A model generated the notes under the pieces. That model saw nothing but the letters and a program-made list of their open reading frames with translations, was not told where the DNA came from and ran no database searches. A program made the translations under genes and the position numbers. 40,738 bases of DNA from Rhodospirillaceae bacterium (GTDB lineage Bacteria > Pseudomonadota > Alphaproteobacteria > Rhodospirillales > JABHCV01), in NCBI GenBank assembly GCA_018671895.1, contig JABHGV010000092.1, positions 1-40,738 on the forward strand. Reading direction: 5' to 3'. The number at the start of each line of letters is the position of its first letter. Position 1 is the first letter of the stretch. Shown here one piece after another: positions 29,094 through 37,498 of the stretch.

Positions 29094-29987
29094 ATGAAGG
29101 GCTTCTTAGGCATTTTGGGGATGATTTTGTGCCTGCTGGCCGTGTCACCAAGCATGGCGGAAGAAGATCGCGTGCAATTTCTGATCCGGCAAGCCGAGAC
29201 GGCGATTTCCCAAGATGATATTGAACAGACGGCTCAATACCTCATGGAAATGAATGAATTGTTCTATGGCCTGGGCACCGAGCAAGAAGATATTCCCGGA
29301 AAATTTTCCATGACGAATTATCAAAAAGAGTTGTGCCTGGATCGAAAAGCGACAGCTTTATTGTTTACACCCGCAAAGATAAAACGCCTTCAGCATATTG
29401 CACGCGTCTTGGCAGATGGGCTTGTTCACAGAAAAGAAGAAAACGAACCCTACGTTCACGTCATACTCGAATGTACCCAGGACAACGGCGATCCCGTGCC
29501 GACGGCCAAGGCATTGCGAGAGGGCTTTTCCTGGGTGAAGAAGCTCAATGAGGCAACCATCGAGGAAGCACACGCCATGGGGCAGGAGTATGAGGCGCTG
29601 CTTGAACAGCACCCGGGCGACTTTTTTTATGACATGCTTAACGATTCTGTAGACATCAGAATCCGCTATATACGCGAAGAGGAAGAGCGCCGGGAAGAAA
29701 AAAAACGCTACCCCAAAGGCAGATTCTATCAGATCGATCTCGTTAATAAAGCCGACAAGGGCGTCCTCGCCGCCCAGTTGGAGGTGGCGCGCGGCATCGA
29801 AACCGGGACCGACTTCCGGCAGCACAACGCGATGGCTTATTTTTGGTACAAACACGCCCTGCAAAACGGGGGAGGCGACGTCGCCCAAGCCGGCATGGAC
29901 AGGCTGCATCCCCATTTATGGGAAGGGGATTTTCAACTCATTGACATGTGGACCGAAGAGGGTCGCCGTCCTTACCAGCCTAAATAA
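29094..29987 (+). CDS. Secreted protein with Sel1-like C-terminus
   Basis: Unrecognised protein of 297 aa. A clear signal peptide (about residues 1-22, cleavage after SMA before EED) points to the periplasm or outside. The mature part is charged and helical. Near residue 241-270 the pattern AMAYFWYKHALQNGGGDVAQAGMDRL resembles a Sel1/TPR-like repeat, where Ala, Trp/Tyr, Lys-Ala and Gly recur. Two internal cysteines (in KELCLDRK and ILECTQD) could form a disulfide. The ATG at 29094 follows AAAGGG at 12 bases; GTG at 29082 is in frame but has no room for a binding site. The gene is convergent with the MuF-type gene, 14 bases apart. No function can be assigned. Confidence 0.7.
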   Translation: MKGFLGILGMILCLLAVSPSMAEEDRVQFLIRQAETAISQDDIEQTAQYLMEMNELFYGLGTEQEDIPGKFSMTNYQKELCLDRKATALLFTPAKIKRLQHIARVLADGLVHRKEENEPYVHVILECTQDNGDPVPTAKALREGFSWVKKLNEATIEEAHAMGQEYEALLEQHPGDFFYDMLNDSVDIRIRYIREEEERREEKKRYPKGRFYQIDLVNKADKGVLAAQLEVARGIETGTDFRQHNAMAYFWYKHALQNGGGDVAQAGMDRLHPHLWEGDFQLIDMWTEEGRRPYQPK

Positions 29988-30001
29988 TGCGCTTCGTTCA
30001 T

Positions 30002-30991
30002 CTATTCTTCGCCCATGCACACTCTGTATAGGCGAGACAATTCCGCCGCGATTGAATAGTGGTCATCCTGTTTGCGTTTAAGACTCTTCAGCTTCTCTTG
30101 CGCGATGTCACGCGTCTGCTTTTCGGTTTCGATTTTTTGATCTATCTCATCAAGTTTTTGTTGTAGCAAACGAAGATAAGCAATCGTTGAGATCGCTCCA
30201 ACGGGGCCTGGCTTGGATAGCGAGCCGGAAATTGCCGCAGTCCTCATTTCATATACTATTTCTTCACGGTCTGACCTCAATTCTTCGAGTCTATTTTCAC
30301 TTTTTGCAACATCTCCCTTTGCCTTTTCAATAGGCTCACGCAAATCATCATGCCTGCGCCACGCGGCATTCTTTTCCCACTTAAGTTTCTCACAGTCTTT
30401 TTTCTTTTCTTCCGCCGTGCAGCGGCAGTTATAGGCCTCGCCGGGGTGGCCGCCTTCGGGCGGGTTGTCCCAGGAAAATGTCCTCCCATTTCGTCTGGCG
30501 TGCGACGAGCGCACCTTGCTGTCGCCAGCCGTGCGCCAGATGTAGGAGCCTTTCTTCGTGTCAGACGTGTTCTTATTAGTCGTGCTCTTGGCGGTTCTGT
30601 AAAATTCCAGCAGTCCGGTGTCAGGATTGATCGTTCCGGCGCCGCCTCTTTCTTTCAGCAAGCTGGCCTCGGCGGGGGATATATGGGCGAGAACCGTATC
30701 GCCACGGCGGCCCATGCCTTGCAGGTGTTGAGCCATGGATTGAAGCGCGGATTCAGACTCGCCGCCCGGTTTCATAACGCCATCGACGCGCAAGCCGTTG
30801 GCGTGCTGGAAGCTCCGAATGGCGTCGATCAGGGCGCGGTCGGGGAATTCCGTCATGCCCCAATCGGGGACTTCATAAAAGCCCATATCATGCAAAATTT
30901 GCTTTGCCGCGAGAACGTCATTCGGCTGGGCGGTGACGTTATCGGCGATGGTGTGTTTTAACTTGAAGGTCTTGTTAGTAGTCCTGGTCAT
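30002..30991 (-). CDS. Orphan fusion protein: peptidoglycan-binding domain, phage MuF-type domain, coiled coil
   Basis: Protein of 329 aa. Residues about 10-85 resemble a peptidoglycan-binding domain (AAKQILHDMGFYEVP, FPDRALIDAIRSFQHANGLRVDGVM). A glycine motif GGAGTINPDTGLLEF lies near residue 116. Residues about 150-195 match the phage Mu F / minor head protein signature: WRTAGDSKVRSSHARRNG, then WDNPPEGGHPGE and CRC. The rest (about 200-329) is highly charged with coiled-coil character and a short hydrophobic stretch (VGAISTIAYL). The start at 30991 has GGAG eight bases upstream. An upstream in-frame ATG (31213) would run through the hairpin and repeat and is rejected. No other phage gene is nearby, so it is an orphan. 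There is no signal peptide. Confidence 0.75.
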   Translation of the reverse strand: MTRTTNKTFKLKHTIADNVTAQPNDVLAAKQILHDMGFYEVPDWGMTEFPDRALIDAIRSFQHANGLRVDGVMKPGGESESALQSMAQHLQGMGRRGDTVLAHISPAEASLLKERGGAGTINPDTGLLEFYRTAKSTTNKNTSDTKKGSYIWRTAGDSKVRSSHARRNGRTFSWDNPPEGGHPGEAYNCRCTAEEKKKDCEKLKWEKNAAWRRHDDLREPIEKAKGDVAKSENRLEELRSDREEIVYEMRTAAISGSLSKPGPVGAISTIAYLRLLQQKLDEIDQKIETEKQTRDIAQEKLKSLKRKQDDHYSIAAELSRLYRVCMGEE

Positions 30992-31040
30992 GATTTTGTC
31001 TCCGTCTTGGGTGTGCTTGGTGATTGCGGTTTCTTCTTTG

Positions 31041-31076
31041 GCGCACTGCGTGGTGCGGTTTCTGGAAGTCAGGCAT
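31041..31076 (+). repeat. Small interspersed repeat, copy B
   Basis: 36 bases upstream of the MuF-type gene on the opposite strand. The first half forms CGCAC/GTGCG. The last 14 bases (TGGAAGTCAGGCAT) are repeated exactly, inverted, in copy C at 31318-31331, and overall 28 of 36 positions agree with copy C. Confidence 0.65.
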
Positions 31077-31089
31077 GAAAGGGGACCAA

Positions 31090-31116
31090 GAGCCCGGTTT
31101 TGAAAAAACCAGGCTC
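31090..31116. other. 12-bp hairpin upstream of the MuF-type gene
   Basis: GAGCCCGGTTTT and AAAACCAGGCTC pair at 11 of 12 positions around a GAA loop. No T-run follows directly on either strand, so it is not a standard terminator. It lies in the 367-base gene-free stretch 30992-31358, which otherwise holds two repeat copies, a terminator and no coding sequence. Confidence 0.6.
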
Positions 31117-31181
31117 CTGTCAAAATTAAAATCGGACTTTCAGAGAATGCGCCACGCGAAGCGTGCGTAAGGAATGACCAT

Positions 31182-31220
31182 AAAAAAAACACGCGTGCCC
31201 GGAATACGGACACACGTGTG
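31182..31220 (-). terminator. Rho-independent terminator downstream of the GapR-like gene
   Basis: On the - strand CACACGTG, one base, CCG, a short loop, CGG, one base, CACGCGTG is followed by eight T. The stem has two mismatches. It would end transcripts coming from the GapR-like gene about 140 bases upstream and insulate the MuF-type gene. Confidence 0.7.
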
Positions 31221-31317
31221 CTGGTCGATGGTGGAGACTATAGTGCTAAATGCACGTAAAAGTCAAGTAAAACGAGGAGTCTGGATTCCAGAGGCGTTGT
31301 CCCGAAGGGCACCCCAT

Positions 31318-31353
31318 ATGCCTGACTTCCAAGGTCCTCGCCCCGCAGGGCGC
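31318..31353 (-). repeat. Small interspersed repeat, copy C (3' of the GapR-like gene)
   Basis: Inverted copy of repeat B, starting 5 bases after the stop of the GapR-like gene and in the same orientation as that gene. Its first half forms CGCCC/GGGCG around TGCG. Compared with copy B the stem bases differ on both arms, yet pairing is kept. Confidence 0.65.
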
Positions 31354-31358
31354 ATTAA

Positions 31359-31604
31359 TCAAAGGATATCCAGCGCCTGCTTGTACAGGTCGAGAAGCTG
31401 TTCCTGCTCGTGGCGGTCCGATGTGTCCATGGAACGCAGACGGACAACCTGACGCAGAACCTTGGCGTCGAATCCGGTGCCTTTGGCCTCGGAATAAATC
31501 TCGCGAATATCGGCGGCCAGTGCCGACTTTTCTTCTTCCAGCCTCTCGATACGTTCGACAAACGAGCGTAGCCGATCTCCGGCGATGCCGCCAACTTCTC
31601 CCAT
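31359..31604 (-). CDS. GapR-like DUF2312 DNA-binding protein
   Basis: Small protein of 81 aa of the DUF2312 family, whose Caulobacter member GapR binds overtwisted, AT-rich DNA and supports replication. Visible family features are LRSFVERIERLEEEKSALAADIREIY (long coiled-coil helix), AEAKGTGFDAKVLRQVVRLR and the Asp/Glu-rich end LLDLYKQAL. The Caulobacter protein has 89 aa; this one lacks only part of the N-terminal tail. AGGAG lies at good distance before the ATG. A likely promoter lies about 40 bases upstream, and a terminator and repeat copy C lie downstream, so it is probably a single-gene unit. Confidence 0.9.
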   Translation of the reverse strand: MGEVGGIAGDRLRSFVERIERLEEEKSALAADIREIYSEAKGTGFDAKVLRQVVRLRSMDTSDRHEQEQLLDLYKQALDIL

Positions 31605-31643
31605 GGTGTTCTCCTGTTAAATCGTCATTTCAAAGGTGCGGGA

Positions 31644-31672
31644 TTTTTAGCCTTAGGACCGGCGCTTGGCAA
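31644..31672 (-). promoter_or_regulatory. Likely sigma-70-type promoter of the GapR-like gene
   Basis: On the - strand TTGCCA, a 17-base spacer and TAAAAA stand 40 bases before the start codon. The upstream carboxylate-amine ligase gene ends at 31694, so the promoter sits in the 89-base gap. Confidence 0.45.
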
Positions 31673-31693
31673 GGGGTGAAGGCGAGACCGATA

Positions 31694-32830
31694 TCAGACA
31701 CCCCTGACGGTTTCGTCGATCAGCATGTCGACGACGGCATCGAGAGCCTGTTTCGGCTCGGCCCCGCCTTCGATAGCGGCGTTATAAGTCGCCACCTGCA
31801 TGTGTGCGCTGGTGCCGTCGGAAACAATGGTGCGGATACGGGCGACCTCGTCTGTGCATCCCAGGGCCGCGGCGTCTTCGCCGATCAGATCGATCAATTC
31901 TTCCATCAATTCGCCACTGGGGACGATCGCCCCCTTGCCGAAATCCAGCAGCCCTTCATCCAGCCCGTATCGTTGGGCCCGCCAGCGGTTTTCGCTGATC
32001 AGCATGTTTGCGTACATGCGCCAGCGCTGGTTGTCGCGCCGCAACCGGTACAGCATATGAATGACGCACACGAAAACGGCGGCGATGGTGACGGCGTCTT
32101 CAAATCGGGTGCAGATATCGGAAATGCGCATTTCCAGGGTCGGGAAATTGCAACTGGGGCGGATGTCCCACCACAACATGGAGGGATCCTTGATGGTGCC
32201 GGCCTTGCACAGGATATCGACGTGGCGCTGGTATTCGGCGAAGGAATCAAATCGTTCCGGCAGCCCGGTGCGCGGCAGTTCGTCGAAAACGCTCAGCCGG
32301 TATGATTTCAGGCCGGTGTCTTCGCCGCGCCAGAACGGCGACGATGTGCTGAGCGCCAGCAGATGCGGCAGGAAATAACTCGCCTGATTCATCAGATCAA
32401 TGCGCAGTTCATCATCGTCGATGCCGACGTGTACATGCATGCCGCATATCAGCAATCGTCGGGCGACACCTTGCATGTCATTGGCAAGGGCGTTGTAGCG
32501 TTCTTTATCTGTGTGGTGCTGGTGCTGCCATTCGGAAAACGGATGGGTCGACGCTGCGATCGGGGCATAACCATATCCGTCGGCGATGTCGGCGACCGTG
32601 CGCCGCAGTTTGCCCAAATCGCGGCGGGCCTGGGCGATGGATGAACAGACGCCGGTGGCGACTTCGATTTGTGATTTCAGGAATTCCGGTTTGACCAGCT
32701 CTTTCAGCTGTTTTTCGCATTCCGCCATCAGGGAATCGGGCGGATCGCTGGCCAGGTCGCGACTGTCGCGTTCGACCAGCAGGTATTCTTCTTCGATGCC
32801 GATGGTGAATGAAGGCTTCACGGTCGCCAT
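31694..32830 (-). CDS. Carboxylate-amine ligase, YbdK family
   Basis: ATP-dependent ligase of the glutamate-cysteine ligase 2 (GCS2/YbdK) family, which joins an amino acid carboxylate to an amine. E. coli YbdK has weak glutamate-cysteine ligase activity. Seen here are the N-terminal [11 protein letters not shown] glutamate/metal-binding segment, [31 protein letters not shown] and the [15 protein letters not shown] motif with metal-binding residues. Length is 378 aa, matching the family. Its start is 9 bases after the N-formylglutamate amidohydrolase stop, so the two form an operon. The physiological substrate is unknown. Confidence 0.88.
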   Translation of the reverse strand: MATVKPSFTIGIEEEYLLVERDSRDLASDPPDSLMAECEKQLKELVKPEFLKSQIEVATGVCSSIAQARRDLGKLRRTVADIADGYGYAPIAASTHPFSEWQHQHHTDKERYNALANDMQGVARRLLICGMHVHVGIDDDELRIDLMNQASYFLPHLLALSTSSPFWRGEDTGLKSYRLSVFDELPRTGLPERFDSFAEYQRHVDILCKAGTIKDPSMLWWDIRPSCNFPTLEMRISDICTRFEDAVTIAAVFVCVIHMLYRLRRDNQRWRMYANMLISENRWRAQRYGLDEGLLDFGKGAIVPSGELMEELIDLIGEDAAALGCTDEVARIRTIVSDGTSAHMQVATYNAAIEGGAEPKQALDAVVDMLIDETVRGV

Positions 32831-32839
32831 GGCTCCCCT

Positions 32840-33637
32840 TTAAAAATGCTCGACCCGGTGCAGCGTATCATCAGCCAGAATATCGGCAAAGGCTTCGGCC
32901 AGAATATCGGCCCAACGCTCAACTCCCTCCGGGGTTTCGACAAGATCCTGTCTGATCTCGACGGCGCAGTTGGGCAGCCCGGCGGCACCCGCGTGCAGGT
33001 CTATGGTATAGGCGATTTCGCGGCCTGAATAGGGTTCGTTGTCGCCGACATGCAGGGTGCCGTCTTCCGCCATGCGCAGCTTTTCCATCAACGGCGTCGG
33101 CATTCTGGGGTCGCGGTTCCACAACACGCCGATATCCCAATACCGGTCTTCGCCGCCCAGCGACGGGGTAAAGGTGTGGATGGAAAAAAGCGCAGGCGCC
33201 GGGCCGCGTCGCCACAGGTGGGCGAGGGCGTCTGCTGCGGCCGTATGATAAGGCCTGAAGAAGCTCTCGACCCGCTGGCGTTGCTCGTCTTCGTTCAGGT
33301 CCTGATTGCCGGGAATGGGGATTGTGTCGCTGACCAGCGGGATTGATCCCGGGTCGCCGTCCTGTCGATTGACGTCGATCAGCAGGCGCGAATAGCCGGC
33401 CAGCACCGCCGCCGCGTCCAGCCGCTCTGACAGCTGCCGGGTGACGTCAGCGGCACCGATGTCCCAGGCAATGTGCAGGTCCAGTTGCTTTTGATCGAGG
33501 CCAAGGGTGTCCAAGGATTTTGGGATGGCGCGGCTGGCGTGATCGCAGACCAGCAACATGGACGCCGCCCCGTCCGGGTTCAAAACCTCGAACGGGGGTG
33601 GGTCGTTGGGGCCTATCAAAGTGTTTTGCGTGTTCAT
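32840..33637 (-). CDS. N-formylglutamate amidohydrolase family protein
   Basis: Hydrolase of the HutG-like N-formylglutamate amidohydrolase family, which releases formate from N-formylglutamate. It is related to zinc-dependent amidohydrolases. Visible signatures are LLVCDHASRAIP, HIAWDIGAADVTRQLSERLDA, LIDVNRQ, FSIHTFTPSLGG and YTIDLHAG, containing the metal-binding His/Glu/Asp residues. Length is 265 aa from the ATG at 33637; longer in-frame extensions run through the tRNA gene and are not credible. No other histidine-degradation genes are nearby, so the role may be amino-acid deformylation or peptide salvage with the neighbouring ligase (inference). Confidence 0.85.
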   Translation of the reverse strand: MNTQNTLIGPNDPPPFEVLNPDGAASMLLVCDHASRAIPKSLDTLGLDQKQLDLHIAWDIGAADVTRQLSERLDAAAVLAGYSRLLIDVNRQDGDPGSIPLVSDTIPIPGNQDLNEDEQRQRVESFFRPYHTAAADALAHLWRRGPAPALFSIHTFTPSLGGEDRYWDIGVLWNRDPRMPTPLMEKLRMAEDGTLHVGDNEPYSGREIAYTIDLHAGAAGLPNCAVEIRQDLVETPEGVERWADILAEAFADILADDTLHRVEHF

Positions 33638-33711
33638 GGAGAAATTTTCACGCGCCGAACCCGCGGCGTCCAGCGTTTTGGTCAATTGTGAATTTCGATA
33701 ATGAGGGTAAA

Positions 33712-33786
33712 TGGTGCCGCCGGACAGAATTGAACTGTCGGCCTCGCCATTACCAATGGCGCGCTCTACCCCTGAGCTACGGCGGC
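33712..33786 (-). tRNA. tRNA-Thr (anticodon GGT)
   Basis: A full cloverleaf can be drawn on the - strand: acceptor GCCGCCG/CGGCGGC, D arm GCTC/GAGC, anticodon stem CGCCA/TGGCG with loop TTGGTAA (anticodon GGT), variable AGGCC, T arm GACAG/CTGTC with TTCAATT. Discriminator A is followed by encoded CCA. Length is 75 bases. It reads ACC and ACU threonine codons. It lies 74 bases upstream of the amidohydrolase gene, and no integrase or att-like duplication is next to it. Confidence 0.97.
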
Positions 33787-33927
33787 ATAATCGCAATCGA
33801 ACAAGAATCCGGGTCGCGAAGGCGCGCACAATGCCATAGCGCCCCCGCCTAAGCAAGCGTCCCTTGACGAAGATTATTTCGATGCGCACCATGCAGCACG
33901 AATAGCTGCATCGGGGACGCGATCTTC

Positions 33928-34059
33928 ATGAATACCGAGACCGGGAAAACCAGCAAGCACGACAGCAAATTGGCCGAACGCCGCCGCCGACAGGCCGAGC
34001 AGTTGCGGGCCAACTTGAAGAAGCGCAAGGATCAGGCCCGGAAACGGAATTCGCCGTAA
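33928..34059 (+). CDS. 43-aa highly basic small protein
   Basis: Short ORF rich in Arg and Lys (KLAERRRRQAEQLRANLKKRKDQARKR), predicted to be one amphipathic helix. Similar small Arg/Lys/Gln-rich ORFs are common near murA in Alphaproteobacteria, usually unnamed. GGGGA lies 11 bases before the ATG. The charge suggests RNA or DNA binding, possibly ribosome-associated, but no function is known. It precedes murA by 75 bases on the same strand. Confidence 0.6.
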   Translation: MNTETGKTSKHDSKLAERRRRQAEQLRANLKKRKDQARKRNSP

Positions 34060-34134
34060 ATTCCTTGTCGCCGCCCAAGCCATGACGTAAACAGACGCCA
34101 TCATTTGAACATTCTTGGCAGTTAAAGAAAATCC

Positions 34135-35421
34135 ATGGACAGAATTCTCATCCGCGGCGGCAACCCGCTAAACGGGACCATCCATATCAGTGGCGCGAAA
34201 AACGCGGCGTTGCCTTTGTTGGCGACGTGCCTGCTCAGCGAGCAGCCGCTGGTGCTGTCCAACCTGCCGCACTTGGCCGATATATCGACCATGGCGCACC
34301 TGTTGTCGGAATTGGGGGTCGATATCTCGATGGATGGCGGTGCCGGGAACGGCGGCAATATCGGTCGGGTCTTTCGACTGGATGCCGGGCCGGTCAACAG
34401 CACCACCGCGCCTTATGATCTGGTTCGCAAGATGCGGGCCTCGGTATTGGTTCTGGGGCCTCTGCTGGCACGTTTCGGCAAGGCCCGGGTGTCGCTGCCC
34501 GGCGGTTGTGCCATTGGCACCCGCCCGGTCGATCTGCACATCAAGGCATTGCAGCAGATGGGGGCCGAGATCGAACTGGATGAAGGCTACATCGAAGCCA
34601 GTGCTCCCGATGGCCTGAAAGGCGCCCATATCGTATTTCCCATGGTTACCGTCGGTGGCACCGAAAACCTGTTGATGGCGGCCACCCTGGCCGATGGCGA
34701 AACGGTGCTGGCCAATGCGGCGCGCGAACCGGAAGTTACGGACCTGGCCAACTGTCTGGTTGCCATGGGTGCCGAGATTGACGGTATCGGCACCGATACC
34801 CTGCGCATTCAGGGCATGAAGACCCTGCACGGGGCCGAATATTCGGTCGTTCCCGACCGCATCGAGACCGGTACCTATGCGGTTGCTGCCGCTGTCTGTG
34901 GCGGTGAGTTGACGCTGCTCGATACACGTCTGGAACTGATCGATTCCGTTGCCGAAGTGTTACGCAACGCGGGCGTCGAAATTGTCGAGGTCGACGGCGG
35001 CATTCGGGTGCGACGCAGCGACGATGGCCTGAAGGGCATCGATGTGATGACCGAACCCTATCCCGGCTTCCCGACCGACATGCAGGCCCAGCTGATGGTC
35101 TTGATGGCGGTCGCCGAAGGCGCGTCGATGATTACCGAGACCATTTTCGAGAACCGTTACATGCATGTACCGGAACTGTCGCGCATGGGGGCCAACGTCA
35201 ACGTCCATGGAGCGTCAGCCATTGTTCGCGGCCGTAGCAGCCTGCACGGGGCAGAGGTCATGGCGACCGACCTCAGGGCCTCTGTATCGTTGGTGCTGGC
35301 CGGTCTGGCGGCGGATGGCGAGACGACGATAAATCGCGTTTATCACCTGGACCGGGGATACGAACGCCTGGGTGAGAAGCTGTCGGCTTGCGGGGCCGAT
35401 ATCAAACGCCTGAAAGATTGA
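34135..35421 (+). CDS. murA: UDP-N-acetylglucosamine 1-carboxyvinyltransferase
   Basis: Catalyses the first committed step of peptidoglycan synthesis, adding enolpyruvate from PEP to UDP-GlcNAc. The protein begins with the typical [24 protein letters not shown]. The catalytic cysteine is in the [15 protein letters not shown] loop near residue 124, so fosfomycin sensitivity is expected from family knowledge. [19 protein letters not shown] and HLDRGYERL close the C-terminal part. Length is 428 aa, slightly longer than E. coli MurA (419). The start codon is ATG at 34135, with GAAAAT the only purine run upstream. Confidence 0.97.
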   Translation: MDRILIRGGNPLNGTIHISGAKNAALPLLATCLLSEQPLVLSNLPHLADISTMAHLLSELGVDISMDGGAGNGGNIGRVFRLDAGPVNSTTAPYDLVRKMRASVLVLGPLLARFGKARVSLPGGCAIGTRPVDLHIKALQQMGAEIELDEGYIEASAPDGLKGAHIVFPMVTVGGTENLLMAATLADGETVLANAAREPEVTDLANCLVAMGAEIDGIGTDTLRIQGMKTLHGAEYSVVPDRIETGTYAVAAAVCGGELTLLDTRLELIDSVAEVLRNAGVEIVEVDGGIRVRRSDDGLKGIDVMTEPYPGFPTDMQAQLMVLMAVAEGASMITETIFENRYMHVPELSRMGANVNVHGASAIVRGRSSLHGAEVMATDLRASVSLVLAGLAADGETTINRVYHLDRGYERLGEKLSACGADIKRLKD

Positions 35422-35499
35422 CGTACCAGAGACCTAACAGACTGGTATAAAACCGAAAAACCTTTTATTAATCCGTCTTGTACAAGTGCAAGGGCACGA

Positions 35500-36192
35500 A
35501 TGATGACAAATGAGTCGGAAAAACTGGTTTTGGCCCTGCCCAAGGGGCGCATCCTGAAAGAAGTGATGCCCCTGGTTCGGGCCGCTGGAATCGAGCCGGA
35601 AGCGGCGTTCGATGATGATAGCGCACGCCAGTTACGCTTCACCACAAACCGGCCCGATCTGGATATCATCCGGGTGCGCAGTTTTGATGCTGCGACCTTC
35701 GTTGCGTTCGGCGCGGCCCACATCGGTGTTGTTGGCAGCGATGTGCTGATGGAATTCGATTATCCGGAAATTTATGCGCCGCTGGATCTGGGCATCGGCT
35801 ATTGCCGTCTTGCAGTGGCAGAGCCGGTCGACATGGTCGGCGATGACCCGGAACGCTGGAGCCACATTCGCATCGCCACCAAATATCCGACCATTACTCA
35901 ACGGCACTTTGCCCAGCGCGGGGTTCAGGCCGAATGCATCAAGCTTAGCGGGGCCATGGAATTGGCACCGAACCTGGGGTTGTGCCGCCGCATCGTCGAT
36001 CTGGTGTCCAGTGGCGAGACCCTGAAGGCCAACGGTCTGGTTGAAATCGAGGAAATCGCCGAGATTACCTCGCGACTGGCCGTCAATCGGGCCGCCTGGA
36101 AAACCCGGACCGATGAAATCGGCGAATTGATCGACGGCTTCCGCGAAGCCCTGAATAAAACCGGAGCGCTCGTTTCCGAGACAGTCTCATGA
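35500..36192 (+). CDS. hisG: ATP phosphoribosyltransferase, short form
   Basis: First enzyme of histidine biosynthesis, joining ATP and PRPP. At 230 aa it is the short form (HisGS), which lacks the C-terminal regulatory ACT-like domain and needs the HisZ partner for activity. Recognisable are [15 protein letters not shown], the [25 protein letters not shown] segment and [31 protein letters not shown], the conserved PRPP/ATP-binding part. AAGGG lies 8 bases before the ATGATG start. It overlaps hisD by 4 bases (ATGA). The 78-base gap before it has a CTTGTACAAG palindrome at 35477-35486 of unknown meaning. Confidence 0.96.
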   Translation: MMTNESEKLVLALPKGRILKEVMPLVRAAGIEPEAAFDDDSARQLRFTTNRPDLDIIRVRSFDAATFVAFGAAHIGVVGSDVLMEFDYPEIYAPLDLGIGYCRLAVAEPVDMVGDDPERWSHIRIATKYPTITQRHFAQRGVQAECIKLSGAMELAPNLGLCRRIVDLVSSGETLKANGLVEIEEIAEITSRLAVNRAAWKTRTDEIGELIDGFREALNKTGALVSETVS

Positions 36193-37493
36193 CGGCGCGG
36201 CTAACCACGACGGCGCCCGACTTTGAGGCAGCGTTTACCGAATTGCTGTCGGCGAAGCGCGAAACCGACACAGACGTTTCTGAAACGGTTACCGGCATTA
36301 TTACCCAGGTGCGGGACGGCGGCGATGCAGCGCTGTGTGATCTGACGTCGCGCCTCGACCGGTTTCAGGTAACGGCCGAAACGCTCGCCATTTCATCTGA
36401 TGAAATTGATGCCGCCGTCGCCGAGTGCGATGGGGAGCTGTTGGCGGCGCTGGAATTGGCGGCCAAGCGGATTGCCGATTTTCACGCCCGTCAAATCCCT
36501 GATGATCTGGACTACACGGACGAGGCCGGTCTGCGCCTCGGCTATCGCTGGACCCCGGTCGAAGCGGCCGGGCTGTATGTGCCGGGCGGCACCGCGGCCT
36601 ATCCGTCGTCGGTGCTGATGAACGCCATTCCGGCCAGCGTCGCCGGTGTCGAACGTCTGGTCATGGTGGTGCCGACCCCTGATGGTGTCGTCAATCCGCT
36701 GGTGTTGGCAGCCGCCCGCACGGCAGGGGTGACAGAAATTTATCGTGTTGGTGGGGCGCAGGCGATCGCGGCGCTGGCCTATGGCACCGAGACGATCAAA
36801 CCCGTCGACAAGATCGTCGGCCCCGGCAATGCCTATGTGGCAGCCGCCAAGCGTCAGGTGTTCGGAGCTGTCGGCATCGACATGATCGCCGGTCCGTCGG
36901 AAATTCTTGTGGTTGCCGATAACGCCAACGATGCCGACTGGATCGCCGCCGACCTGCTCAGTCAGGCCGAACACGACACCGCCGCGCAGTCAATTCTGAT
37001 CACCGATGACGCGGCCTTTGCCGATGCCGTTTCGGCGGCCGTCGACACGGCGCTGGAAACCTTGCCGCGTGCCGAGATCGCCGGGCAGAGCTGGCGCGAC
37101 TTCGGGGCTATTATCGTCGTTGAGGATATGTCCGATGCCGTGCCGCTGATTAATCGTCTGGCACCGGAACACCTTGAACTGGCGGTCGCTGACCCCGATG
37201 CACTTGCCGCCCAGGTCCGCAATGCGGGCGCTATTTTCCTTGGCCGCTATGCACCAGAAGCCTTGGGCGATTATCTGGCCGGGCCGAACCACGTGTTGCC
37301 GACGGCGCGCAGCGCACGGTTTTCATCAGGGCTGGGTGTCATAGATTTCATGAAAAGATCGTCTTTGATTGCGGCCGATGCCGACAGTTTGGGCGCGGTC
37401 GCGCCTGCCGCCATCCGGCTGGCCGAAGCCGAAGGACTGGACGCCCACGCCAGATCCCTGTCCATAAGGCTTAATAAAAGACCGCGGGAGTAG
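36189..37493 (+). CDS. hisD: Histidinol dehydrogenase
   Basis: Zinc enzyme that performs the last two oxidations of histidine synthesis, from L-histidinol to L-histidine, with NAD. Family signatures are [69 protein letters not shown], the zinc/substrate segment [10 protein letters not shown] and [10 protein letters not shown]. Length is 434 aa, normal. The start overlaps the hisG stop in ATGA, showing coupling of the first and last steps of the pathway. The C-terminal [13 protein letters not shown] is typical. Confidence 0.97.
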   Translation: MTARLTTTAPDFEAAFTELLSAKRETDTDVSETVTGIITQVRDGGDAALCDLTSRLDRFQVTAETLAISSDEIDAAVAECDGELLAALELAAKRIADFHARQIPDDLDYTDEAGLRLGYRWTPVEAAGLYVPGGTAAYPSSVLMNAIPASVAGVERLVMVVPTPDGVVNPLVLAAARTAGVTEIYRVGGAQAIAALAYGTETIKPVDKIVGPGNAYVAAAKRQVFGAVGIDMIAGPSEILVVADNANDADWIAADLLSQAEHDTAAQSILITDDAAFADAVSAAVDTALETLPRAEIAGQSWRDFGAIIVVEDMSDAVPLINRLAPEHLELAVADPDALAAQVRNAGAIFLGRYAPEALGDYLAGPNHVLPTARSARFSSGLGVIDFMKRSSLIAADADSLGAVAPAAIRLAEAEGLDAHARSLSIRLNKRPRE

Positions 37494-37498
37494 CGACC

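Noticed and set aside
30992-31213. N-terminal extension of the MuF-type protein up to an ATG at 31213
   Set aside because: The extension crosses a hairpin and a repeat copy and has no family similarity; the ATG at 30991 has a good ribosome-binding site and begins the peptidoglycan-binding domain.
31421-32305. 294-codon open frame on the + strand opposite the carboxylate-amine ligase
   Set aside because: Shadow frame; the ligase motifs on the - strand are clear.
33700-33800. tRNA-Thr as an integration site for a mobile island
   Set aside because: No integrase, no partial tRNA duplicate and no att-like repeat were found nearby.
33638-33892. Extended start of the N-formylglutamate amidohydrolase
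   Set aside because: The extension would translate through the tRNA-Thr gene.
35477-35486. Palindrome CTTGTACAAG upstream of hisG as a repressor operator
   Set aside because: A single 10-base palindrome without a second half-site or known matching regulator is too weak to call.
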